Shown: positions 47,431-55,593 of the stretch, piece by piece | How the letters are laid out: each line of letters begins with the position of its first letter | How positions within the stretch are numbered: the stretch's first letter is position 1 | DNA from: Psychrobacter sp. MF31 | Lineage (GTDB): Bacteria > Pseudomonadota > Gammaproteobacteria > Pseudomonadales > Moraxellaceae | Length of the DNA stretch: 64,000 bases | Reading direction: 5' to 3' | Assembly: GCF_012847335.1 (NCBI RefSeq) | Contig: NZ_JABBDX010000001.1 | Location: forward strand, 496,001 to 560,000 | The notes under the pieces: generated by a model | The model's input: only the letters and a program-made list of their open reading frames with translations | What the model was told of the DNA's origin: nothing | Database searches by the model: none | Made by a program: the position numbers and the translations under genes

Positions 47431-49563
47431 ATGAGTATTCCAAACCACATCCTTGAGCAATTAAACAGCCAAGCTGATTTGGTCAGCATCATTGGTCGCC
47501 ACACCACACTTAAACGATCAGGAAATGAATTTCGCGGCTGCTGCCCCTTTCATGGGGAAAAATCGCCGTCATTTTTTGTCAATCCGCAAAAAAATATGTA
47601 TCACTGCTTTGGTTGCCAAGCAGGCGGCAATGCGCTTGGGTTTTTGCGCGATTATGAAAACCTCACCTTTATGGAAGCCGTTGAAGAGCTGTCGCGGCAA
47701 ACCGGAATTGAAGTCCCTAAAGAAGATCGGCAAAATATCCGCTATAAAAAACAAGCGGCACCAAAAAAAGCGGTTTCAGCGGCGCATCATCATGCCGCAG
47801 AGACCCCCGCGGTAAGTCATGATCGCGAAAATCATCCTCAGCCTAATGACAATTATGGTTATGGTGCAATCTCAACCACCAGTCCGGCAGGCTATGAATT
47901 TGCTGATCGCGATTTTTATCAAGATTTGGCAGCGCCTTCTTTTTCAGAAGAGCATTTTTCTCAAAATGACTTTTCGCAACGTTTTTATGACTCGCCGCCT
48001 GATTATTTACAGTCGATAAGCGCCGAAAATCCGGTAAATGATGCCAATGCTAATAGCGACGGCAATTTATACGAGCTTCTTGAGCAAATTTGCAAATTTT
48101 ATCAAGACAATTTGTCAACGCATGCTCATGCCAAGCACTATTTTACCGCGCGCGGCATCAGTGATGAAAGCATCAAAACCTTTGCTTTAGGCTACGCACC
48201 GTTTGGTTGGCAGCATTTAGAGCAAGCTTTTCCTGAGGATATCGAAGGGCTAAAACTGCTCGGCTTAGTTCGCAAATCCGACTCAGGTCGCGATTATGAC
48301 TTGCTTCGTGATCGGGTCATTTTTCCTATCAAAGACAACCAAGGTCGCATCATTGGCTTTGCCGGTCGCGCGCTTGATGATGAGGTTAAGCCCAAATATA
48401 TCAACTCTTCAGACTCGCCCGTATTTCATAAGCAGCATGTACTTTATGGCTATTATGAGTCGCGTCAACAGCGCGCTAATGATTGGCTGGTGGTTGAAGG
48501 CTACATGGACGTCATCGCGCTTTATCAAGCCGGAATTTATGGCGCGGTGGCGTCTATGGGAACGGCGGTCAATGAGCAACAAATTGCGCGGCTATTGCAG
48601 CTCAACCCAACGTTAACGTTAAGCTTTGATGGCGACAGCGCCGGTCAAAAAGCCGCTTGGCGAACGCTTGAAATTAGCCTTCCCATATTAAGTGATGATA
48701 AAGAGCTGCGCTTTTTAACCCTACCGAACAATCATGATCCCGACACCTTTATCAAAGCTTATGGGGCGGATGCGATGCGCGAGCACATTGCTTCTGCCAT
48801 GCCCTTATCGCAATACATTTTTGCTTATTTGAGCACTCAGCATGATTTGGGCTTGGCTGAAGGTAAAGCCAAATTGATGGCGCAAGTTCGCAAGCTTGGG
48901 GCGCTATTGCCTAAAGGCAGCAGCTTTCGCTATTTGCTCAACAATGACATTTATCAAAAGCTTGGCGGCAAGCGCAATCAAAACCGTGATGCTAAAGATG
49001 CATTATTAAACTTTAATGGCGGCATGACCACAAGCCAGCATTTGCAGCTGTGCTTTTTATTTCAGCCGCAAGCTTTGGTGGATGACCCGATCCAAACCAT
49101 TTGGCAACAAGCCGGCATTGATAAGCTCAATTTGCCGGAGCATATTAAAACCAAAGCGCCAAGTGATGCCAGTCGAACGCTGGCTTGGGCGGATCTTCAA
49201 GACGCTGAGCTTTTGGATGTGGTCAGCACCATTCAACGCTGCCAAAATGTGCTCCCAAATGATATCAACGCCGCCGCGCATTTTATTTTATCGAATCTTA
49301 ACCCAAGCACAAGGCAGCAGTTAAGCGCTTATTGGGTTGACTTTTATCAAGCGTTAATTTTTAGAAATATTTTAGAAATCGATGGTTTAATTGAAGAGCT
49401 AGTCAGCGGTCTGCTTGAGCGGCATATGAAAAATAAACATAAACAGCTGATTAAAAATCCTGATATCATCACCATGACCATTGTTCGCAGCCAAGCTCAG
49501 TTATTAAAAACTTGGCTTCGCGCTTATCACGCTGAGCAGTCCGCGCAAATGATGAGCATTTAG
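47431..49563 (+). CDS. dnaG: DNA primase
   Basis: A 710-residue primase that lays RNA primers at replication forks. The CHC2 zinc finger uses C38, H41, C59 and C62. The TOPRIM region has VVEGYMDVIAL and LSFDGDSAGQKAA. The C-terminal part corresponds to the DnaB-interacting domain. Between the zinc finger and the polymerase core lies an insertion of about 115 residues rich in His, Asn, Ser, Tyr and Phe, which makes the protein longer than E. coli DnaG (581). It forms the usual macromolecular synthesis pair with rpoD downstream; rpsU is not upstream. Confidence 0.95.
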   Translation: MSIPNHILEQLNSQADLVSIIGRHTTLKRSGNEFRGCCPFHGEKSPSFFVNPQKNMYHCFGCQAGGNALGFLRDYENLTFMEAVEELSRQTGIEVPKEDRQNIRYKKQAAPKKAVSAAHHHAAETPAVSHDRENHPQPNDNYGYGAISTTSPAGYEFADRDFYQDLAAPSFSEEHFSQNDFSQRFYDSPPDYLQSISAENPVNDANANSDGNLYELLEQICKFYQDNLSTHAHAKHYFTARGISDESIKTFALGYAPFGWQHLEQAFPEDIEGLKLLGLVRKSDSGRDYDLLRDRVIFPIKDNQGRIIGFAGRALDDEVKPKYINSSDSPVFHKQHVLYGYYESRQQRANDWLVVEGYMDVIALYQAGIYGAVASMGTAVNEQQIARLLQLNPTLTLSFDGDSAGQKAAWRTLEISLPILSDDKELRFLTLPNNHDPDTFIKAYGADAMREHIASAMPLSQYIFAYLSTQHDLGLAEGKAKLMAQVRKLGALLPKGSSFRYLLNNDIYQKLGGKRNQNRDAKDALLNFNGGMTTSQHLQLCFLFQPQALVDDPIQTIWQQAGIDKLNLPEHIKTKAPSDASRTLAWADLQDAELLDVVSTIQRCQNVLPNDINAAAHFILSNLNPSTRQQLSAYWVDFYQALIFRNILEIDGLIEELVSGLLERHMKNKHKQLIKNPDIITMTIVRSQAQLLKTWLRAYHAEQSAQMMSI

Positions 49564-49842
49564 CTTTGATCGCTATGCCTAACCCCTCCCCTTTAAATAT
49601 AAGCCATCGCCCCCATGAATTATCATTATGCGGTCTTGTAGTCTGTGATAAACTACGCACCAATTATCCTTAGCCTCCTTACCACTCATATTACAGTCAT
49701 CAGTCATGACATCTGCCAATCGGCAATATCGTGAGCTTTTAGGGTAGTTGTGCTGACGCAATCTTGAGGTTATTGTTAGCCGATTTGAATCATTTTGCTG
49801 TTTTAGCCTTCCGTATCCATGCAATTTTGAAAGTGAGTTTTT

Positions 49843-51726
49843 ATGAACGATAAGTCAGTTTCTACGTCCACCTCGCAGCTTGCCACCTTAATTCAGATGG
49901 GAAAAGAGCAAGGATATTTGACCTATGCTGAGGTCAACGATCAGCTGCCAGAGTCCATCACCGAAAGCGATCAGATCGAAGATATTGTCCAAATGCTCAC
50001 CGATGTGGGCATCAAAATCTTTGAGTCTGCGCCCGATGACGATGACATCTTGATGAGCGATGACGCAAGCGATGACGATATGGCAGCTGACGAGGCAGCA
50101 GCAGTATTGGCGTCGGTTGAAACTGAGCCGGGTCGCACCACGGATCCGGTTCGGATGTATATGCGCGAGATGGGAACGGTCGATTTGCTGACCCGCGAGG
50201 GCGAGATTGCCATTGCCAAACGTATTGAAGAAGGCATCCGCGATGTTCAGTTTGCCATGGCATATTGGCCAGGAACGGTTCAGTTTGTGCTTGATGAGTA
50301 TCAGCGCGTTTTGGAAGGCGAAAAAAAGCTGTCCGACGTCATCACCGGATTTTTAGACCCTGAAACCGATGAGATTGCGCCCACCGATGACGATGACAAT
50401 ATTCCGGTCATCAAAGCCAAAGGCAGCAGCAAAGATGTCAATTTAGATGACGATGAAGACGAAGAAGATCTCGATGCGGTCGATGATGAAGATGCTGAAG
50501 AAGAATCAAGCGGCATTGACCCTGAAGAAGTTCGCATTCGCTTAGAGGAAATCGAAGCGCTATTTACCATTGCTAAAGCGGCGCTTAATGAGCATGGTCG
50601 CGGTAGCCGTGAAGCCGAAGCCGCTTACGCTAAGCTTGCTGAGCGCTTTATGATGCTCAAACTCAACAATCGCCTGTCCGATCAAGTTATGGCGATTATG
50701 CATGATGTTTATGACGATGTTCGTAAGCTTGAGCGCCAAATCATGCGCTTGGTCATCCGCCGTGGTCGCATGCCGCGAAATGAGTTTCGAAAAACCTTCC
50801 CAAGTAATGAAGCCAACGTTGATTGGCTCACTGAGCGCTTAAAAGGCAAACCGGGCTTTGCCGAAACGCTTGAAAAAGTCATTGATGATGTCATTTTACT
50901 TCAGCGCAAAATTCGCGACTACGAGCAAAAGCTTGACATGGAAATCCATGACATGAAGGACGTGGCTCGCCGAATGGCAATCGGGGAAGCCAAAGCCCGC
51001 CGCGCCAAAAAAGAGATGGTTGAAGCCAACTTACGACTTGTGATTTCAATTGCCAAAAAATACACCAACCGCGGCTTGCAGTTCTTGGACTTGATCCAAG
51101 AAGGTAACATTGGCTTGATGAAAGCGGTCGATAAATTTGAATATCGCCGTGGTTATAAATTTTCAACGTATGCGACATGGTGGATTCGCCAAGCGATTAC
51201 CCGCTCGATTGCCGATCAGGCGCGAACCATCCGAATTCCGGTACATATGATTGAAACGATTAACAAAATCAACCGCGTTTCCCGCCAGCTCTTGCAGGAA
51301 ATGGGTCGCGAGCCAACGCCTGAGGAATTAGGCGAACGCTTGGAAATGGACGAAGTTAAAGTCCGAAAAGTACTTAAAATCGCCAAAGAGCCTATTTCTA
51401 TGGAAACGCCGATTGGTGATGATGAAGACTCGCACTTAGGCGACTTTATTGAAGATCAAACCATCTCAAGCCCTGTTGATGATGCAACGTCTGCCGGACT
51501 TCGTGAAGCTACTCGTGATGTGCTCAGCAACTTAACCGAACGTGAAGCTCGCGTTTTAAAGATGCGCTTTGGGATCGACATGCCAACCGACCACACGCTT
51601 GAGGAAGTCGGCAAGCAGTTTGACGTGACCCGCGAGCGCATCCGCCAAATCGAAGCCAAAGCACTGCGTAAACTGCGTCATCCATCGCGATCCGAGCACT
51701 TGCGGTCTTTCCTTGAAAACGATTGA
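49843..51726 (+). CDS. rpoD: Primary sigma factor RpoD (sigma-70)
   Basis: A 627-residue housekeeping sigma factor. Region 1.1 lies at the N terminus ([19 protein letters not shown]); a very acidic non-conserved region (about 175-230) follows region 1.2 ([11 protein letters not shown]). Region 2 is seen in [18 protein letters not shown] and [15 protein letters not shown], region 3 in [15 protein letters not shown], and the region 4 helix-turn-helix in [18 protein letters not shown]. The gap to dnaG is about 280 bp, so rpoD may have its own promoter. A strong terminator follows. Confidence 0.97.
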   Translation: MNDKSVSTSTSQLATLIQMGKEQGYLTYAEVNDQLPESITESDQIEDIVQMLTDVGIKIFESAPDDDDILMSDDASDDDMAADEAAAVLASVETEPGRTTDPVRMYMREMGTVDLLTREGEIAIAKRIEEGIRDVQFAMAYWPGTVQFVLDEYQRVLEGEKKLSDVITGFLDPETDEIAPTDDDDNIPVIKAKGSSKDVNLDDDEDEEDLDAVDDEDAEEESSGIDPEEVRIRLEEIEALFTIAKAALNEHGRGSREAEAAYAKLAERFMMLKLNNRLSDQVMAIMHDVYDDVRKLERQIMRLVIRRGRMPRNEFRKTFPSNEANVDWLTERLKGKPGFAETLEKVIDDVILLQRKIRDYEQKLDMEIHDMKDVARRMAIGEAKARRAKKEMVEANLRLVISIAKKYTNRGLQFLDLIQEGNIGLMKAVDKFEYRRGYKFSTYATWWIRQAITRSIADQARTIRIPVHMIETINKINRVSRQLLQEMGREPTPEELGERLEMDEVKVRKVLKIAKEPISMETPIGDDEDSHLGDFIEDQTISSPVDDATSAGLREATRDVLSNLTEREARVLKMRFGIDMPTDHTLEEVGKQFDVTRERIRQIEAKALRKLRHPSRSEHLRSFLEND

Positions 51727-51772
51727 TTCTTGAAATTGCGCCGTTAAGCCTTATAAAGATTGTAAGCTATTT

Positions 51773-51799
51773 AAAAGCTGAGCCTGACTCAGCTTTTTT
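51773..51799 (+). terminator. Terminator after rpoD
   Basis: A 10-bp perfect stem AAAAGCTGAG/CTCAGCTTTT with 5-nt loop and further T. Confidence 0.88.
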
Positions 51800-51858
51800 G
51801 TGACCAAAATATTTTTAAATCACGATCACCTCATTGTGCCTCGCACTAAGGATTTCTC

Positions 51859-52257
51859 ATGAGCGACCATAAAAACGACCCAAAAAAAGACCATAATCAG
51901 CAAAATGCTTCCCCAAAAACTGAAAATAAAGCGGTAACCCTCTCTGACGTTACCCCCGAGCGCGCCATCAAAGGCAAAAAAACTGACATTCAAAACCCTG
52001 AGCTTTGGGAATTTCCGATGGATTACCCCATGAGCATCATCGGTCATGAAGGCGAGCATGAGACGCTACTCAACGAAATCAAGCTGATTTTAGGCAGTCA
52101 ATTCCCTGAGTTTGATTTGGCATCGATCGAAGTAAAACCTTCCAAAACCGGTCGCTTTCACTCCGCTCGCGTCAACTTATACTTAACTCACGCCGAGCAG
52201 GTCAACGAGCTTTACGCCGCCCTTGATAATGCTAAAACCGTTCGGATGGTGCTGTAA
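51859..52257 (+). CDS. DUF493 (YbeD-like) protein with extended N terminus
   Basis: A 132-residue cytoplasmic protein. Residues 45-132 match the small DUF493/YbeD fold: ELWEFPMDYPMSIIG, then GRFHSARVNLYLTHAEQVNELYAAL and a hydrophobic end. The function of YbeD is not established; the gene often sits by lipB in enterics, but not here. The first ~40 residues are charged, Lys/Asn/Asp-rich and likely disordered, making this longer than the usual ~87-95. ATG follows an AGGA ribosome-binding site. Confidence 0.85.
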   Translation: MSDHKNDPKKDHNQQNASPKTENKAVTLSDVTPERAIKGKKTDIQNPELWEFPMDYPMSIIGHEGEHETLLNEIKLILGSQFPEFDLASIEVKPSKTGRFHSARVNLYLTHAEQVNELYAALDNAKTVRMVL

Positions 52258-52327
52258 TTTTAAGTAGCTTTATTAAGTGACCTTCTTGAATGGATCGCTA
52301 CTTTAATTTGTTATAAACTTAGCTCGC

Positions 52328-52356
52328 AATCGTCACCCTTTAGGCTGGCGATTTTT
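52328..52356 (+). terminator. Probable terminator after the DUF493 gene
   Basis: An 8-bp stem AATCGTCA/TGGCGATT with one G-T pair (52328-52335 and 52346-52353), then T residues. Confidence 0.55.
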
Positions 52357-52621
52357 GCAAATTTTAGGTACAATCAGCGCCCAAATTAGAGGGCAACGAT
52401 TGCCTTAAGCCTCGCTTTTTAACATAGGCAGTTAAAAAATCAATCTTCCAAAAAAGCAAGCCCTAGAGCATTTTTTATTTTAACTTGCTTTTACAATTTC
52501 TTTTTAAAGAGCCCAATTCTCCCCTAACCCTTATCCTATCGAACCTTGCTTAAAATTTGATTATTGATCGAGCTTGGGCGCATAAATCGCCGTTAAAATC
52601 AAGATAGCATTTTCAGATTTT
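52357..52621. other. Intergenic region before the nrd control region
   Basis: About 265 bp without genes between the DUF493 gene terminator and the NrdR boxes. No further repeats or RNA seen. Confidence 0.4.
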
Positions 52622-52669
52622 TCCCGCTATATTGTGGCTACCAACTTCCACTGGCGCTATATCTTGTGT
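52622..52669 (+). promoter_or_regulatory. Pair of NrdR boxes upstream of nrdA
   Basis: Two 16-mers resemble the NrdR consensus acaCwAtATaTwGtgt: 52622-52637 (core CTATATTGTG) and 52654-52669 (core CTATATCTTGTGT, 13 of 16 positions by hand). Their starts are 32 bp apart, about three helical turns, the spacing expected for cooperative NrdR binding. NrdR represses ribonucleotide reductase genes when dATP is high. They lie just upstream of the putative promoter. Confidence 0.7.
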
Positions 52670-52683
52670 TTACTGCTCAATTT

Positions 52684-52711
52684 TTGACAGTAGCTTGCGG
52701 ACTGTTATTGT
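52684..52711 (+). promoter_or_regulatory. Putative sigma-70 promoter of nrdA
   Basis: TTGACA (52684-52689) is a perfect -35 box; TATTGT (52706-52711) after 16 bp is a fair -10 box. It sits 15 bp downstream of the second NrdR box and about 85 bp before the nrdA start. Confidence 0.55.
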
Positions 52712-52727
52712 CTAAAAAAGTAGACAA
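52708..52727. promoter_or_regulatory. Palindromic operator candidate overlapping the nrdA -10 region
   Basis: TTGTCTA-N6-TAGACAA, perfect 7-bp arms, overlaps the end of the putative -10 box and the likely start site. This is a good position for a repressor. It does not match NrdR, Fur or LexA consensus sequences that I know. An RNA hairpin at the 5' end of the transcript is the alternative. Confidence 0.4.
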
Positions 52728-52797
52728 AATTGCGCTGGATTGGTAAAACGATTATAAGTAAATTTTTGACAAACTAAGCGTTATCGATGAGGGCAGC

Positions 52798-55074
52798 ATG
52801 ACACATATTGACAAACTTCAAGTAACCAAACGTGATGGGCGACTCGAGCTGATCAATTTGGACAAAATCCACAAGGTGATCACGTGGGCAGCTGAGGGCT
52901 TGGACAATGTGTCGGTATCGCAAGTTGAGCTTAAATCGCACATCCAGTTTTATGAAGGCATCAAAACGCGCGACATTCACGAAACGATCATTAAAGCGGC
53001 AGCAGACTTAATCTCCGAAAACACGCCCGATTATCAATATCTGGCGGCGCGATTGGCAATTTTTCACTTGCGTAAAATCGCTTATGGTCAATTTAACCCG
53101 CCATCGCTTTTCAATCAGGTCAAAACTTTAACCGATAACGGCAAATACGATACTCACATCTTAGAAGACTATAGCCGCGAAGAATTTGACGAGCTGAACG
53201 ACTACCTCGACCACAACCGCGATTTGAACTTAGCTTATGCTGCTGTTGAGCAAATGGCAGGAAAATATCTCGTTCAAGACCGCGTGACCAAGACCGTATT
53301 TGAAAGCCCGCAGTTTTTATATATGCTCGTTGGCATGTGCTTGTTTGCCAATTATGACAAAGTGGAACGCTTAGATTTTGTTAAACGCTTTTATGATGCG
53401 ACTTCGCAATTTAAAATCTCCTTGCCAACGCCCATCATGTCCGGCGTTCGAACGCCATCGCGCCAGTTCAGCTCTTGCGTATTGATTGAATGCGGTGACA
53501 GCTTAGATTCGATTAATGCCACCACCAGCGCGATCGTTCGCTACGTGTCGCAGCGCGCCGGAATCGGCATTAACGCCGGTCGTATCCGCGCGCTTGGTAG
53601 CCCGATTCGCGGCGGTGAGGCTCAGCATACCGGCTGTATTCCATTTTATAAACTCTTTCAAACGGCGGTCAAATGCTGCTCGCAAGGCGGCGTTCGCGGC
53701 GGGGCGGCGACCTTGTTTTACCCGCTTTGGCATTTAGAAGTGGAATCGCTTTTGGTGCTAAAAAACAACCGCGGCGTTGAGGACAACCGCGTCCGCCATA
53801 TGGATTACGGCGTTCAGATTAACAAAACGCTGTATTCGCGCTTGATTAAAGGTCAAGATATTAGCTTATTTTCGCCAAGCGACGTTCCGGGGCTTTACGA
53901 TGCGTTTTTTGAAGACCAAGACAAGTTTGAAGCGCTTTACACTCAGTATGAAAATGATAAGAGCATCCGCAGCCGCCAAATTCCGGCAGCCGACCTCTTT
54001 AGCCTGATGATGCAAGAGCGCGCCAGCACCGGTCGCATTTATATCCAAAACGTTGACCACTGCAACACCCATAGCCCGTTTGATGCAAGCGTTGCGCCGA
54101 TTCGTCAGTCTAACCTTTGTATGGAAATTGCGCTACCAACCAGTCCGCTTGATAACATCAATGACGAAACCGGCGAGATTGCCCTTTGTACGCTATCAGC
54201 GGTCAACCTTGGCAAAGTAAACAACATCACCGACATCGAAGAGCCTGCCGAGCTGATCGTTCGCGCTTTAGATGCCCTTCTCGACTATCAAGATTATCCG
54301 GTAAAAGCTGCTGAAAATGGTAGTATGCGCCGCCGGACATTGGGCGTTGGGGTGATTAACTACGCTTATTATTTGGCAAAAAATGGCACGCGCTACTCCG
54401 ACGACAGCGCGCTAGGTCTTACGCATCAAACCTTTGAGGCGCTGCAATACTATCTGCTTAAAGCCTCAAACAAGCTTGCCCGCGAGCAAGGCGCTTGCCC
54501 TGCTTTTAAAGAGACCACTTATTCAAAAGGCATCTTGCCGATTGACACTTATAAAAAGGACTTGGACAGCGTTTGCCAAGAGCCGCTGGTGTTTGATTGG
54601 GAAGCACTTCGCAGCGATATCAAAGCGCATGGTCTTCGCAACTCGACCTTGACCGCGCTGATGCCGTCTGAAACCTCAAGCCAAATCGCCAACGCCACCA
54701 ACGGCATCGAGCCGCCGCGTGGTTTGGTGTCCATCAAGGCGTCAAAAGATGGCATCTTAAAGCAAGTCGTCCCTGATATTGACACGCTCAAGCACCAGTA
54801 CGAGCTGCTTTGGCAAATGCCAAACAACGACGGCTATTTAAAACTGGTCGCCATCATGCAAAAGTTCGTTGACCAAAGCATCTCGACCAACACCAACTAC
54901 GACCCGACCCGCTTTGAGGGTCAGCGCGTTCCGATGAAGGTGCTGCTCAAAGACTTGCTGACGGCGTATAAGCTTGGGGTGAAAACGCTGTATTATCACA
55001 ACACGCGGGACGGCGCGAACGATGCTCAGGCGGATATGGAAGATGATTGCGCAGGCGGGGCTTGTAAGATTTAA
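52798..55074 (+). CDS. nrdA: Class Ia ribonucleotide reductase, alpha subunit
   Basis: A 758-residue catalytic subunit that reduces ribonucleoside diphosphates. The N-terminal ATP-cone (about 5-95) gives overall activity control by ATP/dATP. Active-site residues are in SSCVLIECGDS (first redox Cys), NLCMEIALPT (radical Cys and Glu) and LCTLSAVNLG (second redox Cys). The radical path tyrosines lie in TLYYHNT near the end, and the C-terminal shuttle pair is in DDCAGGACKI. The start at 52798 has GAGGGC upstream. NrdR boxes and a promoter lie upstream. Unusually, nrdB does not follow directly: about 510 bp of structured non-coding DNA and a UDG-like gene intervene. Confidence 0.97.
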   Translation: MTHIDKLQVTKRDGRLELINLDKIHKVITWAAEGLDNVSVSQVELKSHIQFYEGIKTRDIHETIIKAAADLISENTPDYQYLAARLAIFHLRKIAYGQFNPPSLFNQVKTLTDNGKYDTHILEDYSREEFDELNDYLDHNRDLNLAYAAVEQMAGKYLVQDRVTKTVFESPQFLYMLVGMCLFANYDKVERLDFVKRFYDATSQFKISLPTPIMSGVRTPSRQFSSCVLIECGDSLDSINATTSAIVRYVSQRAGIGINAGRIRALGSPIRGGEAQHTGCIPFYKLFQTAVKCCSQGGVRGGAATLFYPLWHLEVESLLVLKNNRGVEDNRVRHMDYGVQINKTLYSRLIKGQDISLFSPSDVPGLYDAFFEDQDKFEALYTQYENDKSIRSRQIPAADLFSLMMQERASTGRIYIQNVDHCNTHSPFDASVAPIRQSNLCMEIALPTSPLDNINDETGEIALCTLSAVNLGKVNNITDIEEPAELIVRALDALLDYQDYPVKAAENGSMRRRTLGVGVINYAYYLAKNGTRYSDDSALGLTHQTFEALQYYLLKASNKLAREQGACPAFKETTYSKGILPIDTYKKDLDSVCQEPLVFDWEALRSDIKAHGLRNSTLTALMPSETSSQIANATNGIEPPRGLVSIKASKDGILKQVVPDIDTLKHQYELLWQMPNNDGYLKLVAIMQKFVDQSISTNTNYDPTRFEGQRVPMKVLLKDLLTAYKLGVKTLYYHNTRDGANDAQADMEDDCAGGACKI

Positions 55075-55080
55075 AGGTTA

Positions 55081-55256
55081 TTAACTCTCGAGTTTTAATG
55101 TCTGCTTTTAATTATCAGGCATTAAAAATGGCATAGAAGACCTAATCTACTATGCCATTGGGGATAGAAAGTACTGGAATATTTTCTGTCCGAGAGTTAA
55201 GACTATTGACTTTCACAAGTGATATGTGCTAGTCAAGTCCTTCACAACCTGTGAGG
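55081..55256 (+). ncRNA. Candidate structured RNA: four-way junction plus two hairpins, unrecognised
   Basis: Hand folding gives a nearly continuous set of helices. P1 pairs 55081-55090 with 55191-55200 (10 bp, perfect). Inside it are hairpin A (55093-55104/55116-55127, 12 bp, one G-U), hairpin B (55128-55136/55150-55158, 9 bp) and hairpin C (55163-55170/55183-55190, 8 bp, one G-U). Only a few unpaired junction bases remain. Directly after P1 come hairpin D (55201-55239: 3 + 6 + 4 bp with a bulge and an internal loop) and hairpin E (55240-55246/55250-55256, 7 bp with one G-U). No known riboswitch, RNase P, 6S, tmRNA or intron core was recognised. It could be an RNA gene, a cis-regulatory element acting on downstream genes or nrdA mRNA, or a hairpin-rich mobile element. 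The strand is assumed from the neighbouring genes. Confidence 0.5.
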
Positions 55257-55290
55257 TGTATCTTATTAGAAAACTTATCTCTTGTCCAAA

Positions 55291-55338
55291 GAAAATCGTG
55301 AAGTAGTAGTCACCGAAAATCGTGATTTAATAATCACC
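55291..55338 (+). repeat. Two tandem 24-nt repeats with internal hairpins
   Basis: Units 55291-55314 and 55315-55338 share GAAAATCGTGA at the start and TCACC at the end with a variable middle. Each can form a GTGA/TCAC hairpin; in the second unit the stem grows to 6 bp (GTGATT/AATCAC). They sit 20 bp before a small open frame. Confidence 0.65.
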
Positions 55339-55357
55339 ATTTTATGAGGGCAACATT

Positions 55358-55468
55358 ATGAGCTTTATAACAAAGTTCAGTATTGAGCTTTTACTCATCT
55401 TAGTCGATTATCTTCTAAACTCAGAAGTGACTCCGATGTGCTTAAGGTTCCTTAGCTTTTTACTTTAA
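55358..55468 (+). CDS. Possible 36-residue peptide in the nrdA-nrdB gap
   Basis: ATG at 55358 has GAGGG 7 nt upstream. The product is short and hydrophobic (FSIELLLILVDYLL in the first half; LRFLSFLL at the end). It could be a leader peptide, a small membrane peptide or nothing: the frame is short enough to arise by chance, and its 3' end overlaps a 7-bp stem at 55451-55477. The support is the ribosome-binding site and its position after the tandem repeats. Confidence 0.25.
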   Translation: MSFITKFSIELLLILVDYLLNSEVTPMCLRFLSFLL

Positions 55469-55477
55469 TTAGCTAAG
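55451..55477 (+). terminator. Possible terminator hairpin
   Basis: CTTAGCT/AGCTAAG, 7 bp with a 13-nt AT-rich loop, followed by ATATTTTTA. Weak stem but T-rich tail; it may end the transcript carrying the structured element. Confidence 0.35.
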
Positions 55478-55500
55478 ATATTTTTATAAGTATGATTTTC

Positions 55501-55530
55501 GACGAAGACTGCCAAAAGGTGGTCTTCGTC
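55501..55530 (+). other. Strong hairpin without T tail
   Basis: GACGAAGAC-TGCC / GGTG-GTCTTCGTC, 13 bp including two G-U pairs, AAAA loop. No T run follows, so it is more likely an RNA processing or stabilising hairpin than a terminator. It lies about 60 bp before the UDG-like gene. Confidence 0.5.
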
Positions 55531-55593
55531 TACTTGTCTCAAGCATCATCCTAATTGGATTGTTGTTAACTATGAAATTAATAAGGGTTGACT

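Noticed and set aside
55081-55338. CRISPR array, group II intron or tmRNA in the nrdA-nrdB gap
   Set aside because: Only two 24-nt repeats with no spacers, no domain V-like intron motif or reverse transcriptase, and no tmRNA tag frame or tRNA-like end.
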